This document shows positions 28,004-37,437 of a stretch of 64,000 nt of DNA, one piece after another. The position numbers and the translations under genes are program-made. The notes beneath the pieces were generated by a model. That model had not been told where the DNA came from and ran no database searches. It saw only the letters and a list, made by a program, of their open reading frames with translations. Within the stretch, counting starts at the first letter, position 1. Every line of letters begins with the position of its first letter. Origin of the DNA: Roseimaritima multifibrata (GTDB lineage Bacteria; Planctomycetota; Planctomycetia; Pirellulales; Pirellulaceae); contig NZ_CP036262.1 of the NCBI RefSeq assembly GCF_007741495.1, positions 1,922,001 through 1,986,000 of the forward strand, given 5' to 3'.

Positions 28004-30898
28004 TTACCGCGACGGACTGACTCCATCGCCGTATCGTTCGATCGCGTTGCTTAATTCGCCGATGAAGATTTGATGAGCGTCGGTGATTCGCTGGACCAGT
28101 GGAAGTAGTACCGCCCACTGCTCGCTTTCAGCGGTCTGTTCCAGTTCTTCGCACAGAAGGCGTAGTTGGCCGGCTCCGAACAGATCGACCGATCCCTTCA
28201 TCGTGTGGGCGGCTCGGCGAAGTTCGGCGGGCGTTTGCTGTGCCAATGCCCGTTCCATCTGTTGCAGTAGTTCGGGCCCCTCAAGTGAAAACGTTTCAGC
28301 CAATTGGGTAACGATTGCTTGTTTCCCGCCAAACCGTTTTAGCAGTGGGGCGAGATCAAGGACCACGGCCGTTTCGCTATCTGCAGGTTCCATTCCCGTG
28401 GCATCGGCGGCAGGTTCTTGAACGCTCTCCGCAGGGGCCCGCTGGAATTTCACTAACAGTTCATCAAGTAACTGCGGGTCAACCGGTTTCGCGATGTATC
28501 CATCCATGCCGGCTTCGAGGCACAGTTGGCGGTCATCGGGCATCGCACGAGCTGTCATCGCAATGATAGGAGTGTGCCGCGACCGATGCTCGTCTTGTTC
28601 GAACTGGTGGATCGCGGCGGTCGCTTCAAAACCATCCAGTTCAGGCATCTGAAGATCCATCAAGACCAAGTCGAAATTGCTTTTAGAAAACAATTCGACC
28701 GCTTCACGTCCGTCGCACGCCAAGGTGACATTGTGTCCTCTTAGACGTAGTAGTTCGATCGCGACACGCTGGTTGACCAGCCCGTCTTCCGCCAGCAAGA
28801 TCTGCAGTCCAGGCAGTTTTGCGGTCGCAGAATCGGCGGGGCCTGTCTGGGGCTCGGGTGCATCCGGCTGTGTCTCTTCCGGGGTAAACGTTTCCAAGAT
28901 CGCGTTCAAAAGTTCCGAATGGACAAACGGTTTCAGGAGGTATCGTGTGATGCCCGCGGCGCGACAGCGTTCCAGGTCGGCTCCATGTGCTAGGGACGAG
29001 AGCATGATGACTGGAAGGTCGGCGAGCGAGGTTTCGTTGCGGAGAGTTTCCGTTAACATCAGGCCATCGACATCGGGCATCATCATATCGAACAAGCCAA
29101 GCTGAAACGGTTGGTCCGCGTCGACGGCTTGGCGTAGTTCTGCGATCGCCTGAGAGGCACTGCTGACGGCGGTCGGTTTTAGGTTCCAGTACTCCAGCAG
29201 TTCGATCAGAACCTTACGATTGGTTGAATTGTCATCGACAATCAAAACCGGAAGATCGACAAGGTTTGTGATCATGCTGGAGAAGTCCGCGTTACCCCCT
29301 TCAAGTTCTCCCGGGGTCATCGGCAGATCGAAGTAGAACGTCGTTCCCTGACCGAGTTCACTTTCGACTCGCAGGACGCCCCCCATCAATTGGACGAGTC
29401 TGTTGGAGATGGCCAAGCCAAGGCCGGTCCCACCGTAACGTCGGGTCGTTGACGCATCGGCTTGCGTAAAGGCTTCGAAGATATGTTCCAGTTTGTCGGC
29501 AGCGATGCCAATTCCCGTATCTCTTACCGAAATCCGTACTCCAAAGGCGCCGGGGATATCGGAGGCTTCGCTTTGCTGGAATATTGATTCCGCGGTTGAG
29601 GGAAGTGGTTGAACTTCGACGACAATTTCACCATGTTCGGTGAATTTGATCGAATTTCCCACCAAATTAACAATCACCTGCCGCAACCGATTGGGGTCTC
29701 CCAGCATGACGTTTGGCAGTTCGGGATGGACGCGGCAGGCAAGATCGATCTGTTTGGACTCGGCGCGAAAAGCGAGCATTTGAATCGATTTGGCGATCGT
29801 TTCGGACATCGTGAACGGAGTCGATTCCAGTTCCATGTGCCCCGCTTCGATTTTGGAAAAATCGAGAATGTCATTCAGTAAACGAAGCAGCGATTCGCCC
29901 GATTGCTGGATCAGTTCAACGTAATCTTGCTGCTGTTGGCTGAGCGATGTGTGCGTTAAGAGTTCTGCCATTCCGAGGATACCATTCATCGGAGTTCGAA
30001 TTTCATGGCTCATGTTGGCCAGAAATTCTCCTTTGGCAGCGTTGGCCGCATTCGCCGCGTCTCGAGCGTCACGCAGTTGCAGCTCAATCAGTTTTTGAGC
30101 GGTAATGTCTCGTGACATTCCAAACGTGCCAACCACGTTTTTGTGCTTGTCCAGCAAAGGGAGTTTGGTGGACGAGCACCAGCTATCTTCGCGATCGGCC
30201 CATGTTTCCTTCTCGACTCGCGCGATGATTGGATTGCCGGTCTTCATGATGGTCAGTTCATCACGCCGAGTTTTTGACGCATGTTCTTGCGTAAAAATAT
30301 CGGCATCCGTTTTACCGACGGCGTCGATAGGGGACGCTAATCCATGTTTCTTGGCCATCCCGACATTGATTTTCAGGAAGCGGCTTTCTTGGTCCTTGAA
30401 ATAGATTGCATCGGGAAGATTGTTTAGGAGGGCGTGCAGGTAGGCTCGTTCTTTGTCGAGTTCCGCTTCGACATTTTTCCGTCGGGTTACATCCCAAAAC
30501 AGCAACTGGACGCCGATAATGTTCCCGTCCACATCTCGGGCGGGGCCTTTGATGCGTTCGATCCAGCGGTAATCGCCGGCTCGCAGTGGCAGTCGTTCGA
30601 TGTCTTGAATCACTTCGCCAGAATCGATGACACGTTGATCGTCTTTTAGGAACGCGCGAGCGGTGGCCGCGGGAAAGAGGTCGTAATCCGATTTTCCGAC
30701 CACATCGGCTTCGCTAACGTCATGGAGGTCTAAGTAGAAACGGTTAACGAAAATCCGTTCCCCTTGCAGATTTTTTACGACCAGAGCTAACGGCAGGCTA
30801 TCCAGGAGGTTTCGAAAGGTACCGGCGTGGTGCCACTTCGAAGGGAGGACCGGATCACCTGATTCGGGAACGCGATCCTTGTCGCTAGAAGGAGTCAT
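28004..30898 (-). CDS. Hybrid sensor histidine kinase, PAS-PAS-HisKA-HATPase-REC-REC-Hpt
   Basis: A 964-residue phosphorelay kinase with no membrane helix. Two PAS domains (about 25-145 and 150-265) precede the H-box LANMSHEIRTPMNGILGMAE near residue 297. The ATPase domain has NSIKFTEHGEI, DTGIGIAADKLEHIF and YGGTGLGLAI. Receiver 1 (from about 552, LIVDDNSTNRKV, LFDMMMPDVDG) and receiver 2 (from about 697, LLAEDGLVNQR, LMDLQMPELDG) both keep the phosphoacceptor Asp. The C-terminal Hpt domain has AAHTMKGS near 897. The layout is BarA/ArcB-like and should pass phosphate internally and then to a partner. It lies downstream of the receiver-ATPase and receiver-kinase genes on the same strand. Confidence 0.95.
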   Translation of the reverse strand: MTPSSDKDRVPESGDPVLPSKWHHAGTFRNLLDSLPLALVVKNLQGERIFVNRFYLDLHDVSEADVVGKSDYDLFPAATARAFLKDDQRVIDSGEVIQDIERLPLRAGDYRWIERIKGPARDVDGNIIGVQLLFWDVTRRKNVEAELDKERAYLHALLNNLPDAIYFKDQESRFLKINVGMAKKHGLASPIDAVGKTDADIFTQEHASKTRRDELTIMKTGNPIIARVEKETWADREDSWCSSTKLPLLDKHKNVVGTFGMSRDITAQKLIELQLRDARDAANAANAAKGEFLANMSHEIRTPMNGILGMAELLTHTSLSQQQQDYVELIQQSGESLLRLLNDILDFSKIEAGHMELESTPFTMSETIAKSIQMLAFRAESKQIDLACRVHPELPNVMLGDPNRLRQVIVNLVGNSIKFTEHGEIVVEVQPLPSTAESIFQQSEASDIPGAFGVRISVRDTGIGIAADKLEHIFEAFTQADASTTRRYGGTGLGLAISNRLVQLMGGVLRVESELGQGTTFYFDLPMTPGELEGGNADFSSMITNLVDLPVLIVDDNSTNRKVLIELLEYWNLKPTAVSSASQAIAELRQAVDADQPFQLGLFDMMMPDVDGLMLTETLRNETSLADLPVIMLSSLAHGADLERCRAAGITRYLLKPFVHSELLNAILETFTPEETQPDAPEPQTGPADSATAKLPGLQILLAEDGLVNQRVAIELLRLRGHNVTLACDGREAVELFSKSNFDLVLMDLQMPELDGFEATAAIHQFEQDEHRSRHTPIIAMTARAMPDDRQLCLEAGMDGYIAKPVDPQLLDELLVKFQRAPAESVQEPAADATGMEPADSETAVVLDLAPLLKRFGGKQAIVTQLAETFSLEGPELLQQMERALAQQTPAELRRAAHTMKGSVDLFGAGQLRLLCEELEQTAESEQWAVLLPLVQRITDAHQIFIGELSNAIERYGDGVSPSR

Positions 30899-30958
30899 TA
30901 GATGCCTTGAAAGCCTTTGCGGACGGACAACGGTCGTCAGCCTTCGTAGCGAGTACGA

Positions 30959-31867
30959 TCAGACGGCTATTTGACGTTGACAGTGCTTGATCATTACCAA
31001 TTGATGCTGCGAAGGATCGACGGTCACTTCGTCCATGAAACTAGTGATTAACGCGATCTCGTGCCCGTGTTCCTGCTGCATTGCAGATTCGACAGAGGCG
31101 GATAACAACGCGGCGTCGAACCCTCGTCCCTCATCGGCTAGAGCGCATTCGATCTTGTCTTCGGAAACTTGAATGTCGACTTTTAGTCGACGTTCATTGT
31201 AGGGATGTTCGGCTCGCCGCAGTTCTATCGATTCGGGTTCGACCCCATCGCCGCATGATTCTCGAAATTCGGCGATCTGGGAATCGGATAATTCTAGGTT
31301 GCCGTGGAGGATTCCGTGTAGCAGAGCGTGGTCCAACGCATTGCTGAAACGAATCAATTCGTTGTTTGCCATCAGGTTCATCCCCGAAACCATTTGGACC
31401 ACAAAATCGACAAGCGGGGCGACCAGGAAAGGATCATTTTCCAAGCGAAACTTGAAACGATTGTAGGTCAACGAATCGATCAGCCGCGCGTAGCTTTGGT
31501 CGGCGCGTAAAACTCCTAGAACGTCACGAATCGTGGTATGCAGTAGCATCGCCAACATCGTTTTCGGAACATAGGCCGCGGCTCCGCGGCGGAGCGTTTG
31601 AACCGCCAAGGTTTCGCTTCCCTGAGCGGTAATCAGAATCGCTGGTACTTGCGGGCATTCGGCCTGCATCGCTTCGACCAATTCCAGACCGGACATCTCG
31701 GGCATTTCCAGGTCGGTGACGACCACTTCGGGGCATTCTTCGCGGAGCGATTCCAATGCCGCCTTACCGTTTCCAACAACGGTGACGTTGTGTCCTCGCT
31801 CCTGAAGCATTAAGCGAATTTCCATTGCCTGGGTTGGGCTGTCCTCAACCAGTAGAACTCGGGACAT
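30959..31867 (-). CDS. Response regulator with C-terminal HATPase-like domain
   Basis: A 302-residue protein. Its receiver domain (residues 1-115) begins MSRVLLVEDSPTQAMEIRLM and has the phosphorylatable Asp in VVTDLEMPEMSG. The rest (about 130-300) resembles an anti-sigma/GHKL ATPase: NALDHALLHGILHGN corresponds to the N-box and LADEGRGFDAALL to the G1 box. Such modules usually bind a protein partner rather than act as histidine kinases. The ATG at 31867 is favoured by AGGAG eight bases upstream. It sits between the hybrid kinase (60 bases) and the receiver-Ser/Thr kinase (141 bases), suggesting one signalling pathway. Confidence 0.88.
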   Translation of the reverse strand: MSRVLLVEDSPTQAMEIRLMLQERGHNVTVVGNGKAALESLREECPEVVVTDLEMPEMSGLELVEAMQAECPQVPAILITAQGSETLAVQTLRRGAAAYVPKTMLAMLLHTTIRDVLGVLRADQSYARLIDSLTYNRFKFRLENDPFLVAPLVDFVVQMVSGMNLMANNELIRFSNALDHALLHGILHGNLELSDSQIAEFRESCGDGVEPESIELRRAEHPYNERRLKVDIQVSEDKIECALADEGRGFDAALLSASVESAMQQEHGHEIALITSFMDEVTVDPSQHQLVMIKHCQRQIAV

Positions 31868-32008
31868 CGCAAAGCTCCTTTTTAAGTCGCTGAAAAACCA
31901 GGACATGGACGACACGGGACGGCATGCATCTGACTAGCAAATAAGGGAGGTGTCCTCGGTCAGGGGGAACACCGAATTCATTCTATCAGCTTTCAGCCCC
32001 CCAGGTAG

Positions 32009-33259
32009 CTAGATGGTCGCTTCGCGTTGGCTGCGTCGTTTCAGGAAGGCACGAAGAATGGTTGCCATTTCCGCAGACGTCTGAAATCGCTTGTCTGGAT
32101 CCTCGTGCAGTGCTTTCATGATTATTTTTTCCAGCGTCTTGCTGAACTTCGGGTTCAGCGAAGTTGGGGGCTGAACGTTTCCCTCGGCGATTTGTTTGAT
32201 CGTTTCCCAGCGTTCCTTGGAAATCAATTTTAGCGGATGCTTGCGGAGCAACATCATGTACAGCACAACCCCCACGCTGTAGACGTCGCTGCGTTCATCG
32301 ATCCGCTCGTTCTCGCCCCGTGCCTGCTCGGGAGCCATAAACAATGGGGATCCGATCACGGCGCCATCAAGCGTCTCCGCTGAATCCTCTTCGGTGGCAG
32401 GCCAGAACATGGTTTTGCTTAAACCAAAGTCGACCAGCAGGGGCTGTTTGTCGGTCCCCACCATGATGTTGGATGGTTTTAGGTCGCGATGAATGACCCC
32501 CTGCTGGTGCGCATGCGATAGGCCGTCGCAGACCGAGGCGATTATTTCGATGATCTCGTGTCCGGAAGGTTTGCTTTTTTTGACATATCGATCAAGGGTT
32601 TCGCCGTCGATCAAATCCATTGCGTAATAGCCCAGGCGATGATCGATGCGACTGTCATAGACATGGGCAATGTTGGGATGGTCCAAACGTTTCATGACTT
32701 CGATTTCGCGAGCGAAACGACCAAACACATCTTCGGTTGCCAGATCGACTCGGAGCACCTTCAGTGCGACTTTTCGGTCGTCTTCGTCGCGTTTCGCTTC
32801 CCAGACCGTTGCGAAGGCACCTTTGCCGATTAGACGCTCGACCGTGTAAGAAGGGATCTGCGGTTTTGTCCATTCTTTGGGAGGAACCGCTTCGACGATT
32901 CGCCGAGCCGCGGTCAAACGGCTCCGAAGAATGGTGGGGTCGATGGGCTTGACCAAGTAGTCATCGGCTCCGGCATCCAGGCCGGCAACCATGTCCTCCG
33001 TTGCACTCCGGCTGGTCAGCAAAATGATGTAGGTAAATCCGCGGTTTTCGTCACGTTTGATCCGGCGGCAGACTTCGATCCCATCCATCTTTGGCATCTG
33101 CCAGTCCAGGATGACCAGCCGAGGCGCATCGGGACTGCGCATTAAATCCCACGCCTCCTGACCGTCTTTGGCTTCGTAGTAATCAAAACCAAAACGTGCT
33201 AGATGCTGGACGAGGACTTTGCGCCAAACTTCGTTGTCTTCTGCGACAAGAACCTTCAT
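32009..33259 (-). CDS. Receiver-domain Ser/Thr protein kinase (REC-PknB fusion)
   Basis: A 416-residue cytoplasmic protein. Residues 1-120 form a receiver domain (MKVLVAEDNEVWRKVL, LVILDWQMPKMDGIEV with the Asp, and LLTSR, DYLVKP). Residues 139-400 form a complete Hanks-type kinase: IGKGAFATVWEA, VALKVL (ATP lysine), HRDLKPSNIMV near 255, DFGLSK, GSPLFMAPEQ and SDVYSVGVVLYMMLL. There is no transmembrane or PASTA part. Phosphorylation of the receiver could gate the kinase. It is the first gene of the three-gene signalling cluster, and an IS4-type element ends only 60 bases upstream of its start. Confidence 0.95.
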   Translation of the reverse strand: MKVLVAEDNEVWRKVLVQHLARFGFDYYEAKDGQEAWDLMRSPDAPRLVILDWQMPKMDGIEVCRRIKRDENRGFTYIILLTSRSATEDMVAGLDAGADDYLVKPIDPTILRSRLTAARRIVEAVPPKEWTKPQIPSYTVERLIGKGAFATVWEAKRDEDDRKVALKVLRVDLATEDVFGRFAREIEVMKRLDHPNIAHVYDSRIDHRLGYYAMDLIDGETLDRYVKKSKPSGHEIIEIIASVCDGLSHAHQQGVIHRDLKPSNIMVGTDKQPLLVDFGLSKTMFWPATEEDSAETLDGAVIGSPLFMAPEQARGENERIDERSDVYSVGVVLYMMLLRKHPLKLISKERWETIKQIAEGNVQPPTSLNPKFSKTLEKIIMKALHEDPDKRFQTSAEMATILRAFLKRRSQREATI

Positions 33260-33319
33260 GCGTTTTTCATGTGTGCGGAATTACCTTTCAGTGCCCGTCA
33301 AACCCCGCTGCGATACTGG

Positions 33320-34860
33320 CGATAGCCCAATGCCACTTACTTTAAGTCTATTCGGGGGGTGGAGGTTGTTCGGTTTTTGTTTTTTTCTTCTTGCGCAATG
33401 ACTTTTGGAACTTGGTGGTTTTGGGGCGGCGCGGGTGGGCGATCCGTGGGTAGTTGCGTGGCTCCTTGCGAACTGGAAGCTTGCGTTTGGAGGCGCTGAT
33501 TAACGCGCTCGTGAATGCTAGTTGCCACTCCTCAAATGTATCGCAGGACTTGCGCAGCAAGTGATCTTGGAAGCTCAGCCATACGCCGCTGAAGCTCAGA
33601 CGTCGGGGCGTAACCTTGGCAAGTTTCGCCGCACTTCTTCGGAGCTGAGACACCAAGTTGTACGCGACGACCGAGCCCATCAGCTCTTTCATTACCATGT
33701 CCACGCTCTTGGCACGGATGTCCTCAGTGTTCATTGTCACTTTGGCATCCCGTATGTCGAACTCCACGTCGTACCGTCGACGATAAAGTTCTGCCAGGCA
33801 GGTCGCGTCGAACTCCAGCGAGCTGACCATCGCCAAAGTCGTGCCTCCTTCGAGCTGGACCTCGTGAATGAATACATCCAGGCATGTCCCCGGAGGGATA
33901 TCGGGATTGCCTTTCAGATCTTTTTTTGTTGGAGTCCATTTGAGCCGGTAGCTCTTGTAGCCTTCGCCTTCATCGACCAGTTCCGCTTTTTTGCGATACG
34001 ACTTGTACCGCGTCATCGACAGGCGAAACAAGAAATCATGTTTTGCCACACGTGTATGATAAGCCACGCCATAGATGCCAAAACCACTGTCAGCAAGCAC
34101 AATGCTGTTACTGGGTAGTTCGCCAACAATCTCGCGAGCTTGCTTGGCTTCGCTGGAATTATTGGGTCCGTACATTGGGTCGATTTTGGGGACCAAAATG
34201 CAGCCACTTTGCATCTCGGCAGCGACCATTAGCATCGCCACTGGCCAAACCGATTCGCCGTACTGGTTGGTTGAAGGTGGAAAAGCTTTTTTCAGTTCTG
34301 GTGTTGGTGGCAGTGTGATCGTGGTTCCGTCGATAATGAAGACGCGGCGGTCATCGAAAGCTCTTTCGGCAGTGCGTCCTAAGTAGTCACAAACACATCG
34401 CGAGAATCGCTGGATCGCTTCGAGCGGCAGACGGGTGCGTGCCTTGGAGAACGTGGAAGTATTCTCTCCCAATGTTCCTTCGCGGACACGTTTATTGTCC
34501 GGAAAGAGGTCGGTTTGATGGTTCACGGCTTCGGAGACAACTTGACTCAGCGAAGCGCCACCACGTAACCGCTGGAGTATTAACAGCCAGATGGTCGCAG
34601 CTTGGCTGTAGACCATTCTGGTGTTGGGGCGATCATCGATATCGAAGATGTTTTTGAGCTCAGGAACCCGCAGGATCTGATCGAGAAGTGCCCTGGCAGC
34701 GACGAATTGCTCATCAGGCGGATCGGAAGGGTTTGGCGGAATAAGCATGACAGACCGTCAGAATGGCAGGGAATTGGAAACCTCCTGCAATAGCGCAAAT
34801 TTTGTTCCATTCGCTCTGTTTGGCGAAATTTTCTCCAAAGGAAGCGGCATTGGGCGATAG
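33320..34860. mobile_element. Intact IS4-type insertion sequence with target duplication
   Basis: The element itself spans 33326-34854 (1,529 bp). Its ends start CCCAATGCCACTTACTTT on the left and, read inward from the right, CCCAATGCCGCTTCCTTT: 16 of 18 match. The 6-base sequence CGATAG directly abuts both ends (33320-33325 and 34855-34860). Because the right end is G-rich, the duplication could be read as up to 8 bases (GGCGATAG). It holds one transposase gene. It sits between the signalling cluster and the sulfatase gene. Confidence 0.9.
33348..34748 (-). CDS. IS4 family transposase
   Basis: A 466-residue DDE transposase with an intact frame. The catalytic residues are D near 139 (FIIDGTTITLPP), D near 218 (IVLADSGFGIYG) and E near 331 within YRRRYDVEFDIRDAK, which fits the IS4 signature Y-x2-R-x3-E-x6-K exactly. 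The C terminus is basic and rich in Lys/Pro. Because both catalytic motifs and both terminal repeats are intact, the element may still be active. It is transcribed towards the receiver-kinase gene. Confidence 0.95.
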   Translation of the reverse strand: MLIPPNPSDPPDEQFVAARALLDQILRVPELKNIFDIDDRPNTRMVYSQAATIWLLILQRLRGGASLSQVVSEAVNHQTDLFPDNKRVREGTLGENTSTFSKARTRLPLEAIQRFSRCVCDYLGRTAERAFDDRRVFIIDGTTITLPPTPELKKAFPPSTNQYGESVWPVAMLMVAAEMQSGCILVPKIDPMYGPNNSSEAKQAREIVGELPSNSIVLADSGFGIYGVAYHTRVAKHDFLFRLSMTRYKSYRKKAELVDEGEGYKSYRLKWTPTKKDLKGNPDIPPGTCLDVFIHEVQLEGGTTLAMVSSLEFDATCLAELYRRRYDVEFDIRDAKVTMNTEDIRAKSVDMVMKELMGSVVAYNLVSQLRRSAAKLAKVTPRRLSFSGVWLSFQDHLLRKSCDTFEEWQLAFTSALISASKRKLPVRKEPRNYPRIAHPRRPKTTKFQKSLRKKKKTKTEQPPPPE

Positions 34861-35164
34861 CCCCCTGTTCACTATTCGGCATTATAGACATGCCGCGTGG
34901 TCGGTGGGTCGCCGGCGGAAGATTGGACGGCAAGGAAAACGCACTCTCCGTTTTGGCTGGTGGGGCGGGTCTGCCGGGGGGGAGTGTGGGGGCGATAGGA
35001 GCTGTTTTCGCTGTGGTGGCTCCGGTCGTAAACAGACGAATCGGTGTCGAGGGTATCGAGTTACAATGTGTAGAATCACGCTTGCCCTGATCTCCGATGG
35101 GGCTGGCATCCGAGCTGGCCGTTTGCCGCTTGCCGTATCCTCGCACCGTTTACTCTGTCGCAGA
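34861..35164. other. Intergenic upstream of the sulfatase
   Basis: About 300 bases from the right end of the insertion sequence to the chosen sulfatase start. The reading frame is open here but has no domain or signal features, so I regard it as untranslated. No clear promoter pair was found. Confidence 0.5.
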
Positions 35165-36607
35165 ATGGTTATGAAAATGAATCGGTCTGATTCGCTCTAT
35201 GTCGCGTTCGCAAGGTCCCGAATTTGTCGCTGGACATTGCTTGTCGGCGGGCTGGTTGTTGGGCTGTTAATGGTTCCCAAGGCGGCCGCTGCGGAGGCGA
35301 CTGCGCCGCCAAATCTGGTCGTGATGATCGCCGACGATATGTCGTGGGATGACTGCGGTGCCTACGGGCATCCAACCATTCAGACGCCGAATCTGGATCG
35401 TTTGGCGGCTTCGGGGATGCGGTTCGATGCGGCGATGCTGACGTGCAGTTCCTGCAGTCCCAGCCGAACCAGCATTCTGACCGGACGCTACCCAAGTGCC
35501 ACCGGAGCACGCGAACTGCATCAACCGGTTCCCGCCGAAAGGACGCTGTTGACGACGCCTCTGCGTGCGGCTGGCTACTACACCGTGGCAGCAGGGAAAT
35601 GGCACCTTGGCAATGCAGTGGTCGATCAGTTTGACCAGGTGATGCAGAAGGGGAGCGGTCCCAGTGGTTGTGAACGCTGGATCGAAGCGATCCGCGAGCG
35701 TCCGAAGAACAAACCCTTTTTTGCATGGCTAGCTGCCTTTGATCCGCATCGTGACTATCAGCCCGGTACATTTGATCCGCCTCATGAACCGGAGGATGCT
35801 CGGGTTCCACCCTATTTGCTGGATCATCCGGAAACCCGAGCCGATCTGGCAGCCTACTACGATGAAATCGCACGCTTCGATTCCTATGTTGGTGAAGTGC
35901 TTGACGAGCTTCAGCGTGAGGGGATTTTGGATAATACGATGGTGGTCGTCATGAGCGATAATGGTCGCCCGTTCCCTCGCTGCAAGACAACGGTCCTTGA
36001 TAGTGGCGTCCGCACCCCGTTTATCGTGTCGATGCCTGGAACGGTTAAAGCGGGGACTGTCTGTGAGCAATTGGTCAGCAGTATCGACTTGGCGCCAACG
36101 TTGCTTGAAATGGCTGGCACGCACGGCGACACGTTCCAGGGCGTCAGCTTCCTCCCCTTGCTTCAAAATCCAGAAGCGTCGATCCGCCCCTACGCATTTA
36201 GCGAGCATAACTGGCACGACTATCGAGCCTGTGAGCGGAGCGTTCGTGGGCCTCGTTTTCGCTATGTCAAAAATTGGTTGCCAGAATTGCCGCTAACCCC
36301 TCCGGCCGACGCCGTCCGCAGTCCGACCTACGTGCAAATGTTGAAGGCGGCGGCAAAAGATGGTTTGAACGAAGACCAAGCCAGGCCTCTGCAGCAACCT
36401 CGCCCGGAAGAGGAATTGTACGATCTGCGTTCCGACCCTCATGAACTGCACAATTTGGCCGGCGACCCTGCCTACGCGGCGGAACTTGAAAGCTTGCGAA
36501 AGGCGATGTCCGCCTGGCAGGCCGAGATCCAAGATCCATTGCTGACCGGGGCCTCGCAAGACGGATTTGACCGGACAACGGGAATCCGCCTTCCTAAAAA
36601 GAAGTAA
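35165..36607 (+). CDS. Secreted sulfatase (formylglycine type)
   Basis: A 480-residue exported type I sulfatase. A signal peptide (WTLLVGGLVVGLLMVPKAAAAEA) precedes NLVVMIADDMSWDDCGAYGH, the metal-binding start of the domain. The modification site CSPSR is at residues 97-101, where the Cys becomes formylglycine, and YTVAAGKWHLG supplies the conserved Lys/His block. MSDNGRPFPRCKTTVLDSGVRTP matches the SGSH/heparan N-sulfatase-like branch, so a sulfated glycan is a reasonable but unproven substrate. The start among the ATGs at 35165, 35171 and 35177 is uncertain. Planctomycetes carry many such enzymes for marine polysaccharides. Confidence 0.92.
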   Translation: MVMKMNRSDSLYVAFARSRICRWTLLVGGLVVGLLMVPKAAAAEATAPPNLVVMIADDMSWDDCGAYGHPTIQTPNLDRLAASGMRFDAAMLTCSSCSPSRTSILTGRYPSATGARELHQPVPAERTLLTTPLRAAGYYTVAAGKWHLGNAVVDQFDQVMQKGSGPSGCERWIEAIRERPKNKPFFAWLAAFDPHRDYQPGTFDPPHEPEDARVPPYLLDHPETRADLAAYYDEIARFDSYVGEVLDELQREGILDNTMVVVMSDNGRPFPRCKTTVLDSGVRTPFIVSMPGTVKAGTVCEQLVSSIDLAPTLLEMAGTHGDTFQGVSFLPLLQNPEASIRPYAFSEHNWHDYRACERSVRGPRFRYVKNWLPELPLTPPADAVRSPTYVQMLKAAAKDGLNEDQARPLQQPRPEEELYDLRSDPHELHNLAGDPAYAAELESLRKAMSAWQAEIQDPLLTGASQDGFDRTTGIRLPKKK

Positions 36608-36731
36608 AGGTTGCAGGCCATTTCGTTGCCGTCGTGCGTCGTTTTTTCGGTGCCGGCCTTGGGGATCAGAAGAGCCAGACTTGCGGCAGGTAGGAGCTTC
36701 GCGGCCGTACCGGTATGGAGGCCGTCGAAGC

Positions 36732-37427
36732 TTACTGTTTCGCCGGGGCCGTCGTTGCGATCGACCAGTGAAACGCCAGCGGGCAAGTGAGGACTGCACC
36801 CAACCAAGCCAACGCGAGGTCTTTTTGCGGGTCCCACACATCGCCCTGTTGGCCGTTGTAGGCCTCTGCACTTGCTGGCGATAGTCGTTCTGCGAGTTGC
36901 CATTCGAGGACTTCATACATTGCCCCGATCGCTAAGATGACGGCAATCGCCATCACTGCGGCGCCGCGAGACTTCATTCCCGTATGGCGTTGTAGTCCTT
37001 CAGATGCGGGAAACAGGAACAGCACGCCCGATGCGAAATGGACCAAGCGGTCATAATGATTGCGTTCCCACTGGAAACGCGACGAGAGCGATTCGCCGGT
37101 CAGGTGTTCGGTCCATGTGTCATACGGGACGTAGGAGTAAATCCAGCGTGCTCCGAAAATGTGAATCCACAGGAATAACATGATCGAGAAATACGATTGC
37201 CAGCTGAGTGGGAATCGTTGGAGGTAATAGGCCAACCCGGCCAATCCCAGCATCGTAGGTAAGTGCTGTAAACGCTGCTCGCTTGGGTACGGCGCGTCCA
37301 CGAAACTGACGGCGGTCACCACCGCGGTCACGACGATTAGTAAGTGGTACCAGCGATGGGCGTTGGATTGTGGAATGGAAGAATTCCTTCGTAACCGTCG
37401 ATCGTCTTTGCCGATTGCCGATTGCAA
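36732..37427 (-). CDS. YjdF-like (DUF2238) membrane protein
   Basis: A polytopic protein of about 231 residues with five or six hydrophobic helices. Landmarks are YDTWTEHLTGESLS, WERNHYDRLVHFASGVLF and AIGAMYEVLEWQLAERLSP, followed by GQQGDVWDPQKDLALAWLGA, which match the DUF2238/YjdF family. The function of the family is unknown. No ATG fits. A TTG at 37427 leaves a 10-base gap after the upstream gene; a TTG at 37508 would overlap that gene by 71 bases. The gene is co-directional with the HEAT-like gene, and they probably share a transcript. Confidence 0.8.
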   Translation of the reverse strand: MQSAIGKDDRRLRRNSSIPQSNAHRWYHLLIVVTAVVTAVSFVDAPYPSEQRLQHLPTMLGLAGLAYYLQRFPLSWQSYFSIMLFLWIHIFGARWIYSYVPYDTWTEHLTGESLSSRFQWERNHYDRLVHFASGVLFLFPASEGLQRHTGMKSRGAAVMAIAVILAIGAMYEVLEWQLAERLSPASAEAYNGQQGDVWDPQKDLALAWLGAVLTCPLAFHWSIATTAPAKQ

Positions 37428-37437
37428 GAAACGCTGG

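Noticed and set aside
34763-35164. Extended N terminus of the sulfatase reaching into the insertion sequence
   Set aside because: The open frame crosses the IS end and lies before the signal peptide, so it cannot be the native start.
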